From NCBI GenBank assembly GCA_942486035.1, contig CALNXK010000016.1:1019501-1083500 (forward strand): 64,000 nt of DNA, in the 5' to 3' direction. The stretch's first letter is position 1, and every line of letters starts with the position of its first letter. The notes below the pieces were generated by a model that did not search any database, had not been told where the DNA came from, and saw only the letters and a list, made by a program, of their open reading frames with translations. Origin of the DNA: Porites lobata. Its lineage: Eukaryota > Cnidaria > Anthozoa > Scleractinia > Poritidae. Below, piece after piece: positions 55,285 through 64,000 of the stretch. A program made the translations under genes and the position numbers.

Positions 55285-56197
55285 GTATGAACTCCTTACG
55301 GTCTTTGTGTGTGTCTAGACCCACTTATCAAATGCAATTCAGTCATCGGAATATATTTCGTGTTATCACAATTATCATACGAGCTTTTTAATTCTCCGAT
55401 AAACTGGGAATCGCACAACAACTCATTTATTAATCTCTTTAAACCAGATATCATAAGAGCAACCTCAACGTGAGGGTTTTGAGCCGTTAAAAGAAAGGCT
55501 ACAGCTAAGTTGACCAGAAATACTTTCTCCATATAGCCGTGAAGCTGAAGGAAGGAATTTCTTGATCACGTTCTGTAATGTACCAGGAAACTGTATATCG
55601 AAACACAGAGAACTCAACAATATTTAACTTCAAGTCTTTAAGCACATGGCAAGAAGCATTTACTGCGCATGCACGAAACGCATAAGGATTCATGGGATAT
55701 GACACGTTCCTTACTACAGGGCAAACAAACTCTTCCAAGTTCTTCCCATATAGGATGACAACCTGGGTCCTGGGTAGACAAAAAGTAGAGACTAACTACA
55801 TCTCCCGTTTCTATCACACGACTGTAAATGTCGATCGGTGAATAACCGAACCAAGATGGGTTAATCTGGATAAGGCAAATCGTAAGTCGAAGCCTCGATA
55901 ACTTAGTTCTGCCAAAATCATGTCAATTGTGCCCACATAACATCATTTATTAACCGTTTTCATAATGCGGTCAAGGACGATATAGAATAACCTTCTAAAT
56001 GTCTACAATTATTAGTAACAAGGGACTCCCATACCCCCAAAGGATACCAATCTGGGTGTGGCTTAAGCTGACCTCTAAAGGTGAAAACACTGTTTGAATT
56101 CAGAGGTCCGCGCAACACGTAAATATAACTGACTGGTATTTCTAATCAAAGAGATGCTGTAGCCAGAAGGCGTTACTTAAAGTGTAAAATAAAACAA

Positions 56198-56325
56198 AAC
56201 TGAATACAGGGCTGGCACTACGGCAAAGGGCTGATTTATTATAGCGCAATATTTCGGCTAACAAAATTAGCCTTCCTCTGGGCCAGACCTATACCTTTGC
56301 CGTAGTGCCAGCCTTGCGTTCAGTT
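56198..56325. mobile_element. MITE with CTGGCACTACGGCAAAG arms
   Basis: AACTGAATACAGGGCTGGCA and CTACGGCAAAGG on the left are mirrored by CCTTTGCCGTAGTGCCAGCC and TTGCGTTCAGTT on the right, with about 32 bp arms. No coding capacity. Confidence 0.8.
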
Positions 56326-56478
56326 TTTTTTTCCTTTAAAGGTGGCTATACTCAAAAACATTATGACGATATTTCTTTTTCATTTAGTTATTTCTTATTT
56401 CTTTGCGAACAACCCTAAGCGATACCCAAAAACTGAAATAATGCTTTCCCTATGGTAGGTGAGGAACATCCTTGTCAG

Positions 56479-56527
56479 TACAAACTGACATCAACTGTCC
56501 TGAAAGGAAACAAGACTAATGAGAAAG
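56479..56527 (+). pseudogene. Duplicate of the end of FREP exon 1 within the C intron
   Basis: Between GTCAG| and AAAG|GTATCA, TACAAACTGACATCAACTG and GGAAACAAGACTAATGAGAA copy the last part of exon 1. It has its own splice-like borders, but an extra base relative to D makes it 49 bp, which would shift the frame into a stop if included. Confidence 0.6.
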
Positions 56528-56651
56528 GTATCAATTCCTTCCTGTGTATGTGTGTCTAGACCCACTTATCAAGTGCCGTTCAGTCGTTGATGATCGTAAG
56601 AGCTTTTTTTATGAAAATACTCCCGGGAATCGCATGATTACCACTTTACAA

Positions 56652-56786
56652 CAGGCCCCAGTTGTTCAAAAGGTGGATAGCGCTATCCAGTGGATAACAC
56701 AAATGAATTCCCTAATACTTATCTGCTGAAAAGTTAGGGATTTATCTGGTGGATAGCGCTATCCAACATTTGAACAACCGGGACCA
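56652..56786. mobile_element. MITE with GGATAGCGCTATCC core arms
   Basis: GCCCCAGTTGTTCAAAAGGT then GGATAGCGCTATCCAGTGG on the left; GGTGGATAGCGCTATCCAAC then ATTTGAACAACCGGGACC on the right. The 14 bp GGATAGCGCTATCC is itself a perfect palindrome, present in both arms. Confidence 0.85.
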
Positions 56787-57899
56787 GATGTCCTAACTCA
56801 AACCCCTACGTGAGGTTTTTGAGTTGTTTATAGAAAGGCTACAGCTTTGAATCGAAGCACTTCCTCCTGTGGTGTGGCTGAAGGAAGGAATTCTTGATCA
56901 CGTTCTTACCTAGGGCTAACAAACTCGTTGAAGTAATTCCCATATAAAAAGACAGCCTTGGTCCACTTTCTTTAAAACTTAGTAAAAGGTAGAAAAAACA
57001 GTGGCTATTAGCATCTCCTGTTTTTAAGTGAATGTCGGTCCTTGAAAAACCCAACCAAGATTAGGATAATCCGGATAAAGCAAACGTAAGTCGCTGCTTC
57101 GATAACTTAGTACATTAAAGTAGTTTTCTCATAAAAAAATATCAGTTGTGCCCACATAATCTCATTAAGTATTCGTTTGCATGATGCAGTTACAGACGAT
57201 GTAGTATAATCTACTAAATGTCTACAATTACTAGTAACAGGGATCCTGCCCCCAGGAGGGGATTCCCCGGATTCCCATACCCCCAGAGGAGAGCAATCTA
57301 AGCGTGTCTAAGGCTTTCTTGGACCCCTAAAGGAGACCATACTCCAACACAGTACAGCGTCATTTGTTTTCTATTAAGACATTTCTTTGCCATTAACCCT
57401 AAACGATACCTCCTTCGGCAAAAATATAAGTGAGACCAAAATCTGTATTTTTCCTTTGCTAGACGACCACCTTCCTCAACATTTTGGATCATTATTCGTT
57501 TCTGGGAAACTGCCCGTCTACCCCTTCCCTAAGCCAACATTTTGTCCTTAGTGAGAAGTAAGCGTTTTAACACTCAAAATTTATCATAATCCCAAGGGCG
57601 TCCTCCCAGGCGCTAAAGTCCGTACTGCTACTCAAAACGAACTATTATTTCACTGTGGATAATTATTATCAACCCAAATAAGTTCAGTAAATTAATATCA
57701 TCATTAGAATTATAGTATCATTATAAGCCAGAAAAATACTCGCATGCCCATTTATAACAGCAATTTTTAGGGAGCTAGTCGTAAGCCTGCAGGGGGCGAC
57801 AGGAAGAGGAAATAGGCGTCCTAGCCTCCCAGTGGCTTCAAGCGGCTTCTGCGCAAGCCTAAGATTGAAAATAATTTGAAGGAAATCTTTTCTGAACAG

Positions 57900-58277
57900 C
57901 TAAAAAGAACTGCGCTGAGCTTTACAAAGCTGGCGAAAGAATCAGCGGTGTTTATACAATCGACCCTGATGGTCAAGGTACCTTTGATGTGTTCTGTGAC
58001 CAAACAACAACCGGAGGGGGGTGGACAGTGTTCCAAAAGAGACTGGACGGCTCGGTTGATTTCTACCGCGGCTGGGCTGACTACAAGCGGGGGTTTGGTA
58101 ACCTGAATGGCGAGTTTTGGCTTGGATTGGACAAGATTAACCGGCTGACCAAATCAAATAACAGGCTTCGAGTTGATCTGGAGGACACTACAGGCAAAAC
58201 GGCTTACGCTGAATATGGCATGTTTGCTGTTACAAGCGAGAAAACTAAGTACCAGCTTAGTCTAGGAAGTTACTCAG
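57900..58277 (+). CDS. FREP C exon 2: first part of fibrinogen C-terminal domain
   Basis: Phase-1, 378 bp, TCTGAACAG|CT to CTCAG|GTAAAC. It reads KKNCAELYKAGERISGVYTI then DGQGTFDVFCDQ and continues as in A, B and D. A few changes (AEYGMFA for AEYDMFA, SEKTKY for SERTKY, GSYSG for GTYSG) cluster toward the 3' end. Intact and in frame with exon 1. Confidence 0.9.
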
Positions 58278-58507
58278 GTAAACTACGGACATAGAGTGTG
58301 AAAAATTGCATTTAATGTTGTATTTTTATTCACGTCCTCTCACTTCCCTTGCCTTCTTTATTGTCCTTAGTTATATTAATAACCTTGGAAACTTAATAAC
58401 TTTATGGAGATTCAAAAGGAACTTCTCAACTATTCCCAAATCAGCCCCTCTCATTCACTTAAAAACTTTATATTACATTCAGGTATTCTTGAATATACTT
58501 TTCCTAG

Positions 58508-58767
58508 GAACTGCAGGTGACTCTTTATCTTACCATCGTAGCCAGCCATTTGCCACTAAAGATAATGGTAGCGAATCAGCCCGTAACTGTGCCTTGTCCT
58601 TCAAAGGAGCTTGGTGGTACCATGGATGTCACTACTCCAATCTGAATGGTTTTTATCACCATGGTTCACATTCATCGTATGCTGATGGTGTCAACTGGCG
58701 TGCATGGAAAGGATATTACTACTCTGTCAAGAGAGCTGAGATGAAGATCAGACCGGTGAACTTTTAG
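58508..58767 (+). CDS. FREP C exon 3: C-terminal part with altered calcium loop
   Basis: Starts after TTTTCCTAG|GA, stop TAG 58765-58767. It is 6 bp shorter than the paralogues: the loop reads [11 protein letters not shown] where A, B and D have KDxDND plus 5-6 residues to the Cys. The canonical Asp ligands are therefore lost. [20 protein letters not shown] and the C-terminus [11 protein letters not shown] are conserved. AATAAA at 59020-59025 is the likely polyadenylation signal. Confidence 0.88.
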
Positions 58768-60370
58768 GACTATCTTAGAGTGCCATGAAGATCACCACCC
58801 CTAACAAGCTGAGCATAGACTTTGAATATGATAGACAGTTCGACCATGGTATACCAACGTTGTAGAACTATTGCTGGAGTCAACTGCTGTTAGCCGGATA
58901 ATAAGTGTTTCTAGGCGTTTCCGTTTTTCTAATTGTATGATTTAAAGATATTCGTATTTCGACAAGTTATCATGCCAGCTTTCACTTAACTTTCCTTCGG
59001 TAGGGTATATTGATAGATGAATAAAGTCACATGACAAGTTAATCATGTATATGGAATAGATTTTTAAAGCATCTAAATAACCTAGGCATGAAAGTTGTCT
59101 CCAGTGGAAAGCCTCACCACTGGTTGCCGGCAGGAGCCCATAAACTCCTGCTACCGGTCAGTTTCAAACGGTCAGTCTGAAACGTAAGGTGTTATGCTTT
59201 GAAAAACTGACCCCTAGCGTCGAAGGTGGGAGGGAGTGGTTACTCTAGAACTGCCCTAGCATAACCTTTGCTCTATTCACACAATTTTCGTTGATTCTCC
59301 CTTACATGGGGTATCACTTTTCGTTGGGGTAATAGAAGTCATAGAAACATAGAAGACTACAACTGTAAATAAAAAAAATGACAATACGTTAAGTTACTGA
59401 CCGTTTTCCAAATCTTCAAAGTCTACACGATTTTTACCGAAACTTTTTCCCACTAATTGGAAAAACTTTGCCATGTTTAAAGAAAGGTGAAGTTTGGCGA
59501 AAAGTTTTTGGAAACAAAATTATTGCCACGCTTGTCACACAAAGTTTGCCGTCTTCTTTCCTCTCCAGTCCTGCTGTGTAAGTTCACTAATCACTCATAT
59601 GATTAAAGACCGAATTGGACTCCACTTAGTCGCATTACCATGATGAATTTCCCTTGAATAGGACTAAGGTTTAAGTTCCACAGCTAAGCAAAAATTAAGG
59701 GAGGTCCCACCCCATGCCCCGCCAAACTGGGTTCATTTTCAGATCTGTAAATAATCGAATACATTCTAGGAAGGAATACTTCGCGTCGATGATCTAAAGG
59801 ATAGAAAAATAAGTTGCTGTGTATGCATTCATGATAAAGTGCGTTCTTTTGAATGCGGAAACCTAAATTACTAGATAGCGATACCCGCAAAAGTTTTCGC
59901 TCTGCTTGGTAACCTTTGTCCGGATTTCTTGCGTTGCCGTCCACTTACTGACCAAAAAGCCCTTTGTGACATTCATGGAAAGTGGTTGTTTCTGCGTTAA
60001 TCCATAAGCATGCATGCAGACGTTTCCTATTTTTTGTTTCACACGTCTTTTGCTCTTGAAACAAAAGAGTAGTCCACTGTATAACAGCTACTGTCAACTG
60101 AAATCCAACAAGAAGTAAAAGACATTTCACGAATAAAAATAGCTTCAAATGGTAAGTACATAAACTACAGGTGTAAAGGAGAGGTGCGATTTCATGACTG
60201 AGAACACGTTTAGTAATCCGTGTTTAGTATATGTGAGGGAATTTATTATCCTTGTTTACTCTGTAACACAAGGTATGCTCAGATATCAGATTCCAAAGTC
60301 CAGAAATTTTCAATTGTCTATTAGGACTTTACATTGCCATTCAAAGTTGGAAATATAGTGAAAAGGCACG
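58768..60370. other. Spacer between FREP C and D
   Basis: It begins with the C 3' flank, related to those of A and B. 59680-60150 resembles 46640-47010 (frames with TTGCGTTGCCGTCC, AGTGGTTGTTTCTGC/AGTGGTTATTTCTGC), so it is part of the common duplication unit. 60320-60370 is the D promoter-proximal region, conserved with C. No other gene. Confidence 0.5.
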
Positions 60371-60632
60371 ATGTTTTGTGCTTTTGTGTCTTCAAATTGG
60401 AGTCTTCTGATCTTACTGTTGTTTGTGAACAGCCAGCAAACTTTCGCTAAACCAGCAAAGAGACTTGCAGATGCTGCCTCGGTGCCTAATCAAACCCAAC
60501 ATTGCAATAATGTGTATTTCTACGAGGCGCCCAACGAGAAGATCGCTACAATGCTGAAAGAAATAAAGGAACAACTTACTCAAGTACAGACTGACATCAA
60601 TATTCTAAAAGGAAACAAGACTAATGAGAAAG
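60371..60632 (+). CDS. FREP D exon 1: signal peptide and coiled coil
   Basis: ATG 60371, signal peptide with core SLLILLLFVNSQQTFA, then KPAKRLADAAS, CNNVYFYEAPNEKIA and the helix MLKEIKEQLTQVQTDINILK with NKT. It ends AAAG|GTATAT, phase 1. Same length as C exon 1 (262 bp). The G-to-A-rich differences from C are scattered and the frame is intact. Confidence 0.87.
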
Positions 60633-60819
60633 GTATATATTCCTAGCGGTCAGGTGCCTAGACCAACTAATTAAGTGCAATTCAGTCCTTGGGATTTAGT
60701 TATCATGATGATCGTAAGAGTTTTTAATAATTCGATAAACAGGGAATCGCATGATTACCACTTATTTATCTTTAAAACAGATTTTCATACCTCGAACTTG
60801 TACGTTAGGTTTTTGAGGC

Positions 60820-60821
60820 CC

Positions 60822-60857
<36 letters not shown>

Positions 60858-61250
60858 TTGATCGAATTAAACTTGACTTTAGCTTGGCAGTAGCTAGCCT
60901 CCCACGCAGGCGTTTTTAGGGGAGCTCGTATTTCTTCCCTCCCCAGAAAGAAATACGAGCTCCCCTAAAAACGCCTGCGTGGGAGGCTAAGCAGTAGCGC
61001 GACGTTTGAAACCAAGCCGTGCTACTGCCGTGCATGCCGAACTCAGTTCATACTGTATAAATACATTAGAATACATTTAAAAGTTTGCTAAACCGTTTCT
61101 TTATTTTTGTGTTTTGCTTTCAGCAACAGCCGTTCTATTCGACTGAATTAAATTCCGCGTTTGAAACCAAGTCGTGCTAGTGTCGTGCTGCAGTCGAGCT
61201 ACAGACGAGCCAGCTTAGCGCAGCAGTAGCACGACGTTTGAAACAGGGCT
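60820..61250. repeat. Repeat cluster of TTTCAAACGTCGTGCTACTG units
   Basis: TTTCAAACGTCGTGCTACTG at 60824 recurs inverted (GCAGTAGCGCGACGTTTGAA, 60991-61010), then again as CCGTGCTACTGCCGTGC, TCGTGCTAGTGTCGTGC and inverted at about 61222-61242. It looks like a MITE with repeated subterminal motifs, invaded by the palindrome at 60895-60989. Confidence 0.65.
60895..60989. repeat. Perfect palindrome with 42 bp arms
   Basis: The left arm TAGCCTCCCACGCAGGCGTT...ATTTCTT (60895-60936) and the right arm AAGAAAT...AACGCCTGCGTGGGAGGCTA (60948-60989) match at every base, with an 11 bp loop. A solitary half-arm with mismatches lies at 14797-14822. Confidence 0.9.
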
Positions 61251-61299
61251 GAGCTGTTGATAGAAAGGCTACCGCTTTGATTCGAAGCACTTTCTCCTG

Positions 61300-61374
61300 T
61301 AGCCTGTGTACAGACGTCCCCCCTCCCTCAGAAAAAATCTGAGGGAGCTAGGGGGGACGTCTGTACACAGGCTA
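61300..61374. mobile_element. 75 bp palindromic MITE with duplicated target
   Basis: TAGCCTGTGTACAGACGTCC...CTCCCTCAG and CTGAGGGAG...GGACGTCTGTACACAGGCTA form near-perfect arms. Flanks TTTCTCCTG and TTCCTCCTG look like a 9 bp target duplication, since the C paralogue has a single CTTCCTCCTG there (near 56862). Confidence 0.8.
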
Positions 61375-62390
61375 TTCCTCCTGGTGTGACTGAAGGAAGG
61401 AATTCTTAACTGGCACGTTCCTAACTAGGGCTAACAAACCCTTTCAAGTAGTCCCATATAAAAAGAGAGCCTTGGTCCACTTTCTTTAAAACTAAGTACA
61501 AAGTAGAAAAAAAATAGAGACTAGCAACTTCTCTCGTTTTTAAAAGAATATCGGTCTTTGAATAACCGAACCAAGATAGGATCATCCGGATAATCTAAAA
61601 GTCGCTGCCTCAATAACTTAGTTCATTAGCGCAGTTTTCTCAAAATAATATCAATAGTGCCCTTGTGATCTCATTATTAAGAAATCGTTTGCATATAGAA
61701 TAATATTCTAGGTGTCTACCGATTATTAGTAACATGGCTCCTCTCCCTGAGGAGACTCTTGTTCCCCCAAAGGAGACCAACCTGGGGGTGGCGCAGGAAT
61801 TATTTTATCCCAAAATTCACCCTTTGAGCCCTAAGAGAGATCAGCATCAAACATCTCCTTGTAATATCATTCCTTTAGAAAACAGAGTGGTCATGAGAAT
61901 TGAGTACATGATCAGGGAAGATGAGTATATCTGATATTTCAACAAATTCTCCCCACTACTTCTATTGAAAAAGTATAAGGCCAGTAAATGAGAATCTCAA
62001 TTTTAGTCTTAGGGTTTAAAAGGTTAAAGGAGCCGTGCTCTGACACAGTGTGATCTCATTTATCCATTTCTTTGCGAATAACACTAAGCGATACCTTCAT
62101 GAATAAAAATGTTGCCTTTCCTTCCTAAACATACTAAGTGAGACCAAAATCTGCAATAATTCTTTCTCTATGCATGATAGACGTCGAACATCCTTGTCAT
62201 TTTCATAACTAGAAATACGTGCATTGCAGAACCTCGTGAGGCCCGGGGGAGGAGGCTTTAAAATGTTAGGGATGGGAGGGGCGGATAGCGGGAGAGAAAT
62301 AGAGTAAATTGTGTAACTAGGGAGTGCGGGTTTCAAAACCGGCGCATAATCACAATTGAAAATAATATTAAGGCAATCTTTTCTGAACAG

Positions 62391-62768
62391 CTAAAAAGAA
62401 CTGTGCTGAGCTTTACAGAGCTGGGGAAAGAATCAGCGGTGTTTATACAATCGACCCTGATGGTCAAGGTGCCTTTGATGTGTTCTGTGACCAAACAACA
62501 ACCGGAGGGGGGTGGACAGTGTTCCAAAAGAGACTGGACGGCTCGGTTGATTTCTATCGCGGCTGGGCTGACTACAAGCGGGGGTTTGGTAACCTGAATG
62601 GCGAGCTTTGGCTTGGATTGGACAAGATTCAGCGGCTGACCAAATCAAATAACAGGCTTCGAGTTGATCTGGAAGACACTACAGGCAAAACGGCTTACGC
62701 TGAATACGACATGTTTGCTGTTACAAGCGAGAGGACTAAGTACCAGCTTAGTTTAGGAACTTATTCAG
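62391..62768 (+). CDS. FREP D exon 2: first part of fibrinogen C-terminal domain
   Basis: Phase-1, 378 bp, TCTGAACAG|CT to TTCAG|GTGAAC. It begins KKNCAELYRAGERISGVYT, where R replaces the K of the others, and continues with GWTVFQKRL, LNGELWLGL (EFWLGL in the rest) and KIQRLTKSN. The Phe-to-Leu in ELWLGL falls in a conserved core position. The open frame is in phase with D exons 1 and 3. Confidence 0.9.
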
Positions 62769-63009
62769 GTGAACTAATGACACATTACCTCTAAAACGTT
62801 GCATTCAATGTTTTATTATTATCGTTTAATATTCATAATATATCTCTATGGGCTTTCCTTGACTTCGTCACGGTCCTTAGTTATCTCTACAGCTTAAATT
62901 CCCCAAAGTGACCTTTCTCTTACACTTCAATACTACACATTATATTCAGATTTTTCTATTTAAAATTTCAAAGATTCCTGGTAAAATTCTCTTGTATTAT
63001 TAATTATAG

Positions 63010-63275
63010 GAACCGCTGGCGACTCTTTTTCTGGGCATCGTGGCCATCCATTTAGCACTAAAGACAAAGATAATGACAGCCATACATCTACCAACTGTGC
63101 TGTGTCCTATAAAGGAGCCTGGTGGTACACAAACTGTCATGAATCAAATCTGAATGGTTTGTACCACCATGGTTCACATTCATCTAGTGCTGATGGTGTC
63201 AACTGGCATGCATGGAAAGGACATAACTACTCTGCAAAGAGAGCTGAGATGAAGATCAGACCGGTGAACTTTTAG
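63010..63275 (+). CDS. FREP D exon 3: C-terminal part of fibrinogen domain
   Basis: Starts after ATTATAG|GA and reads [20 protein letters not shown], then [49 protein letters not shown] and [11 protein letters not shown], ending TAG 63273-63275. It has no internal ATG near its start, so it is easy to miss by simple ORF finding. The Ca loop KDKDND is intact. SSYADG is changed to SSSADG. AATAAA at 63760-63765 is the probable polyadenylation signal. Confidence 0.88.
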
Positions 63276-64000
63276 ACCTGTGTTAGAGGGCCACGACGAT
63301 CACCAATCCTAACAACCTGATCATAGACTTTGTTTCTGGTAGAACGCCACCATATAATATACCAACGTTTTAGAACTGTCTCAGAGCGCCATAGCGATCA
63401 TTTATTTTATTCAGTCACATTGATGTAAGTCACAGGAAGTACATAATTACATGATAAGGGTAAGAAGAGACAAAGTGCGTCTTACAACGCGTATAACACT
63501 ATTTACAATGCAATATGATGGCCTGGCTGTATAACTGACTAAATTTCTTTAATAGCATCTTAATTAGCATCTGTGATTATGATAGACTGTTAGACCATGG
63601 TGCACCAACGTTGTAGAACGTTTGATAAAGCCAATTATTGTTAGCAATAATTTTAAACGTTTCATTTCTCTAGCTGTGTGCTTTAAAGGTATGAGGATTT
63701 CGACTAGGCGTGGCCAGCCTTACTTTATTTGTTAGCAGGGTAGGGTGTATGTATAGATAAATAAAGTCTGCACGTGATGGGACATTTTAATCTTGTGGTG
63801 TGTAATAGATTTGAAAGAATTAGTAGTGATGTCTCATTACTGGCTACGGGCCGATTAAAAAAGAAAAATCTGAATCGTGAAGTGTACTGTATCGGGTCTT
63901 CTTGAATGCTCCGTTTGTTTCCGGGGCCGAGGGGCTTACTCCTGATTTGACCTAGGATTACTCTTACTCTGGAATTGTATGCTTTATGAATTTCCCAGTA
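63276..64000. other. FREP D 3' flank
   Basis: Aligns in parts with the other FREP 3' flanks (ACCAACGTTGTAGAAC, TAGCTGTGTG, GGGTAGGGTGTAT), with an extra ~200 bp at about 63380-63580 not seen in B. No gene. Confidence 0.55.

Larger units (their letters stand above)
55285..57899 (+). other. FREP C intron 1, internally duplicated
   Basis: A 2.6 kb intron. About 55240-55990 and 56470-57240 are related to each other and to D intron 1 (60600-61730), as in CTAGACCCACTTATCAA and GAATTCTTGATCACGTTCT. MITEs at 56198-56325 and 56652-56786 are listed separately. Confidence 0.6.
60633..62390 (+). other. FREP D intron 1 with nested palindromes
   Basis: A 1.76 kb intron related to C intron 1. It carries the listed palindromes (60820-61250, 60895-60989, 61300-61374) and a diverged copy of the TTAACCCTTTAAG MITE at about 61826-62027. 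No coding exon. Confidence 0.6.

Noticed and set aside
51684..62648. Repeated minus-strand frames such as MEHCPPPSGCCLV at each FREP exon 2
   Set aside because: They occur only because exon 2 is duplicated four times and is open on both strands. The plus strand has the fibrinogen domain with splice sites.

Overview
The window is eukaryotic genomic DNA from a cnidarian, most likely a stony coral. The reasons are multi-exon genes with GT..AG introns, low GC, long stretches of decayed transposons and palindromic MITEs, a NOD-like receptor exon set that carries a group-1 glycosyltransferase domain (a combination described from corals), and a tandem family of small secreted fibrinogen-related proteins. 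Species was assigned by pattern recognition only; nothing was searched.

Layout. 0.3-1.8 kb: a decayed LINE. 5-11 kb: inverted-repeat elements, including a 1.5 kb foldback, and a tandem duplication, with no convincing gene. 11.3-20.2 kb, minus strand: one large NLR gene built from three phase-1 exons, glycosyltransferase (GT-B), then a HEPN/DZIP3-like exon, then NACHT plus 18 leucine-rich repeats. The splice sites and phases fit, giving a predicted 1626-residue protein. 22.4-24.0 kb: a complete-ended, non-autonomous Ginger-type DNA transposon with a CCGC target duplication. 26.2-28.5 kb: a choloylglycine hydrolase / penicillin V acylase-like gene with an internal stop. 33.9-34.5 kb, minus: a six-finger C2H2 protein. 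38.1-41.0 kb: remains of a Polinton/adintovirus-like element with a DDE integrase, a coiled-coil ORF, a Bro-N plus VRR-NUC-like gene and an eRF1-like gene.

41.3-63.3 kb, plus strand: four tandem fibrinogen-related genes (A to D). Each has an exon for signal peptide plus short coiled coil, then two exons that together make one fibrinogen C-terminal domain; all introns are phase 1. C and D look intact. A has a frameshifted first exon and B has lost most of its first exon. The introns and spacers are full of MITEs, a LINE insertion, and a satellite split by a pogo-like element. Because the four genes are paralogous, they act as natural empty sites that date and delimit several insertions.

The two gene groups that can still be read as functional, the glycosyltransferase-NLR and the FREPs, are both of kinds linked to recognition of carbohydrates or microbes. 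No functional coupling between them is shown by the sequence.
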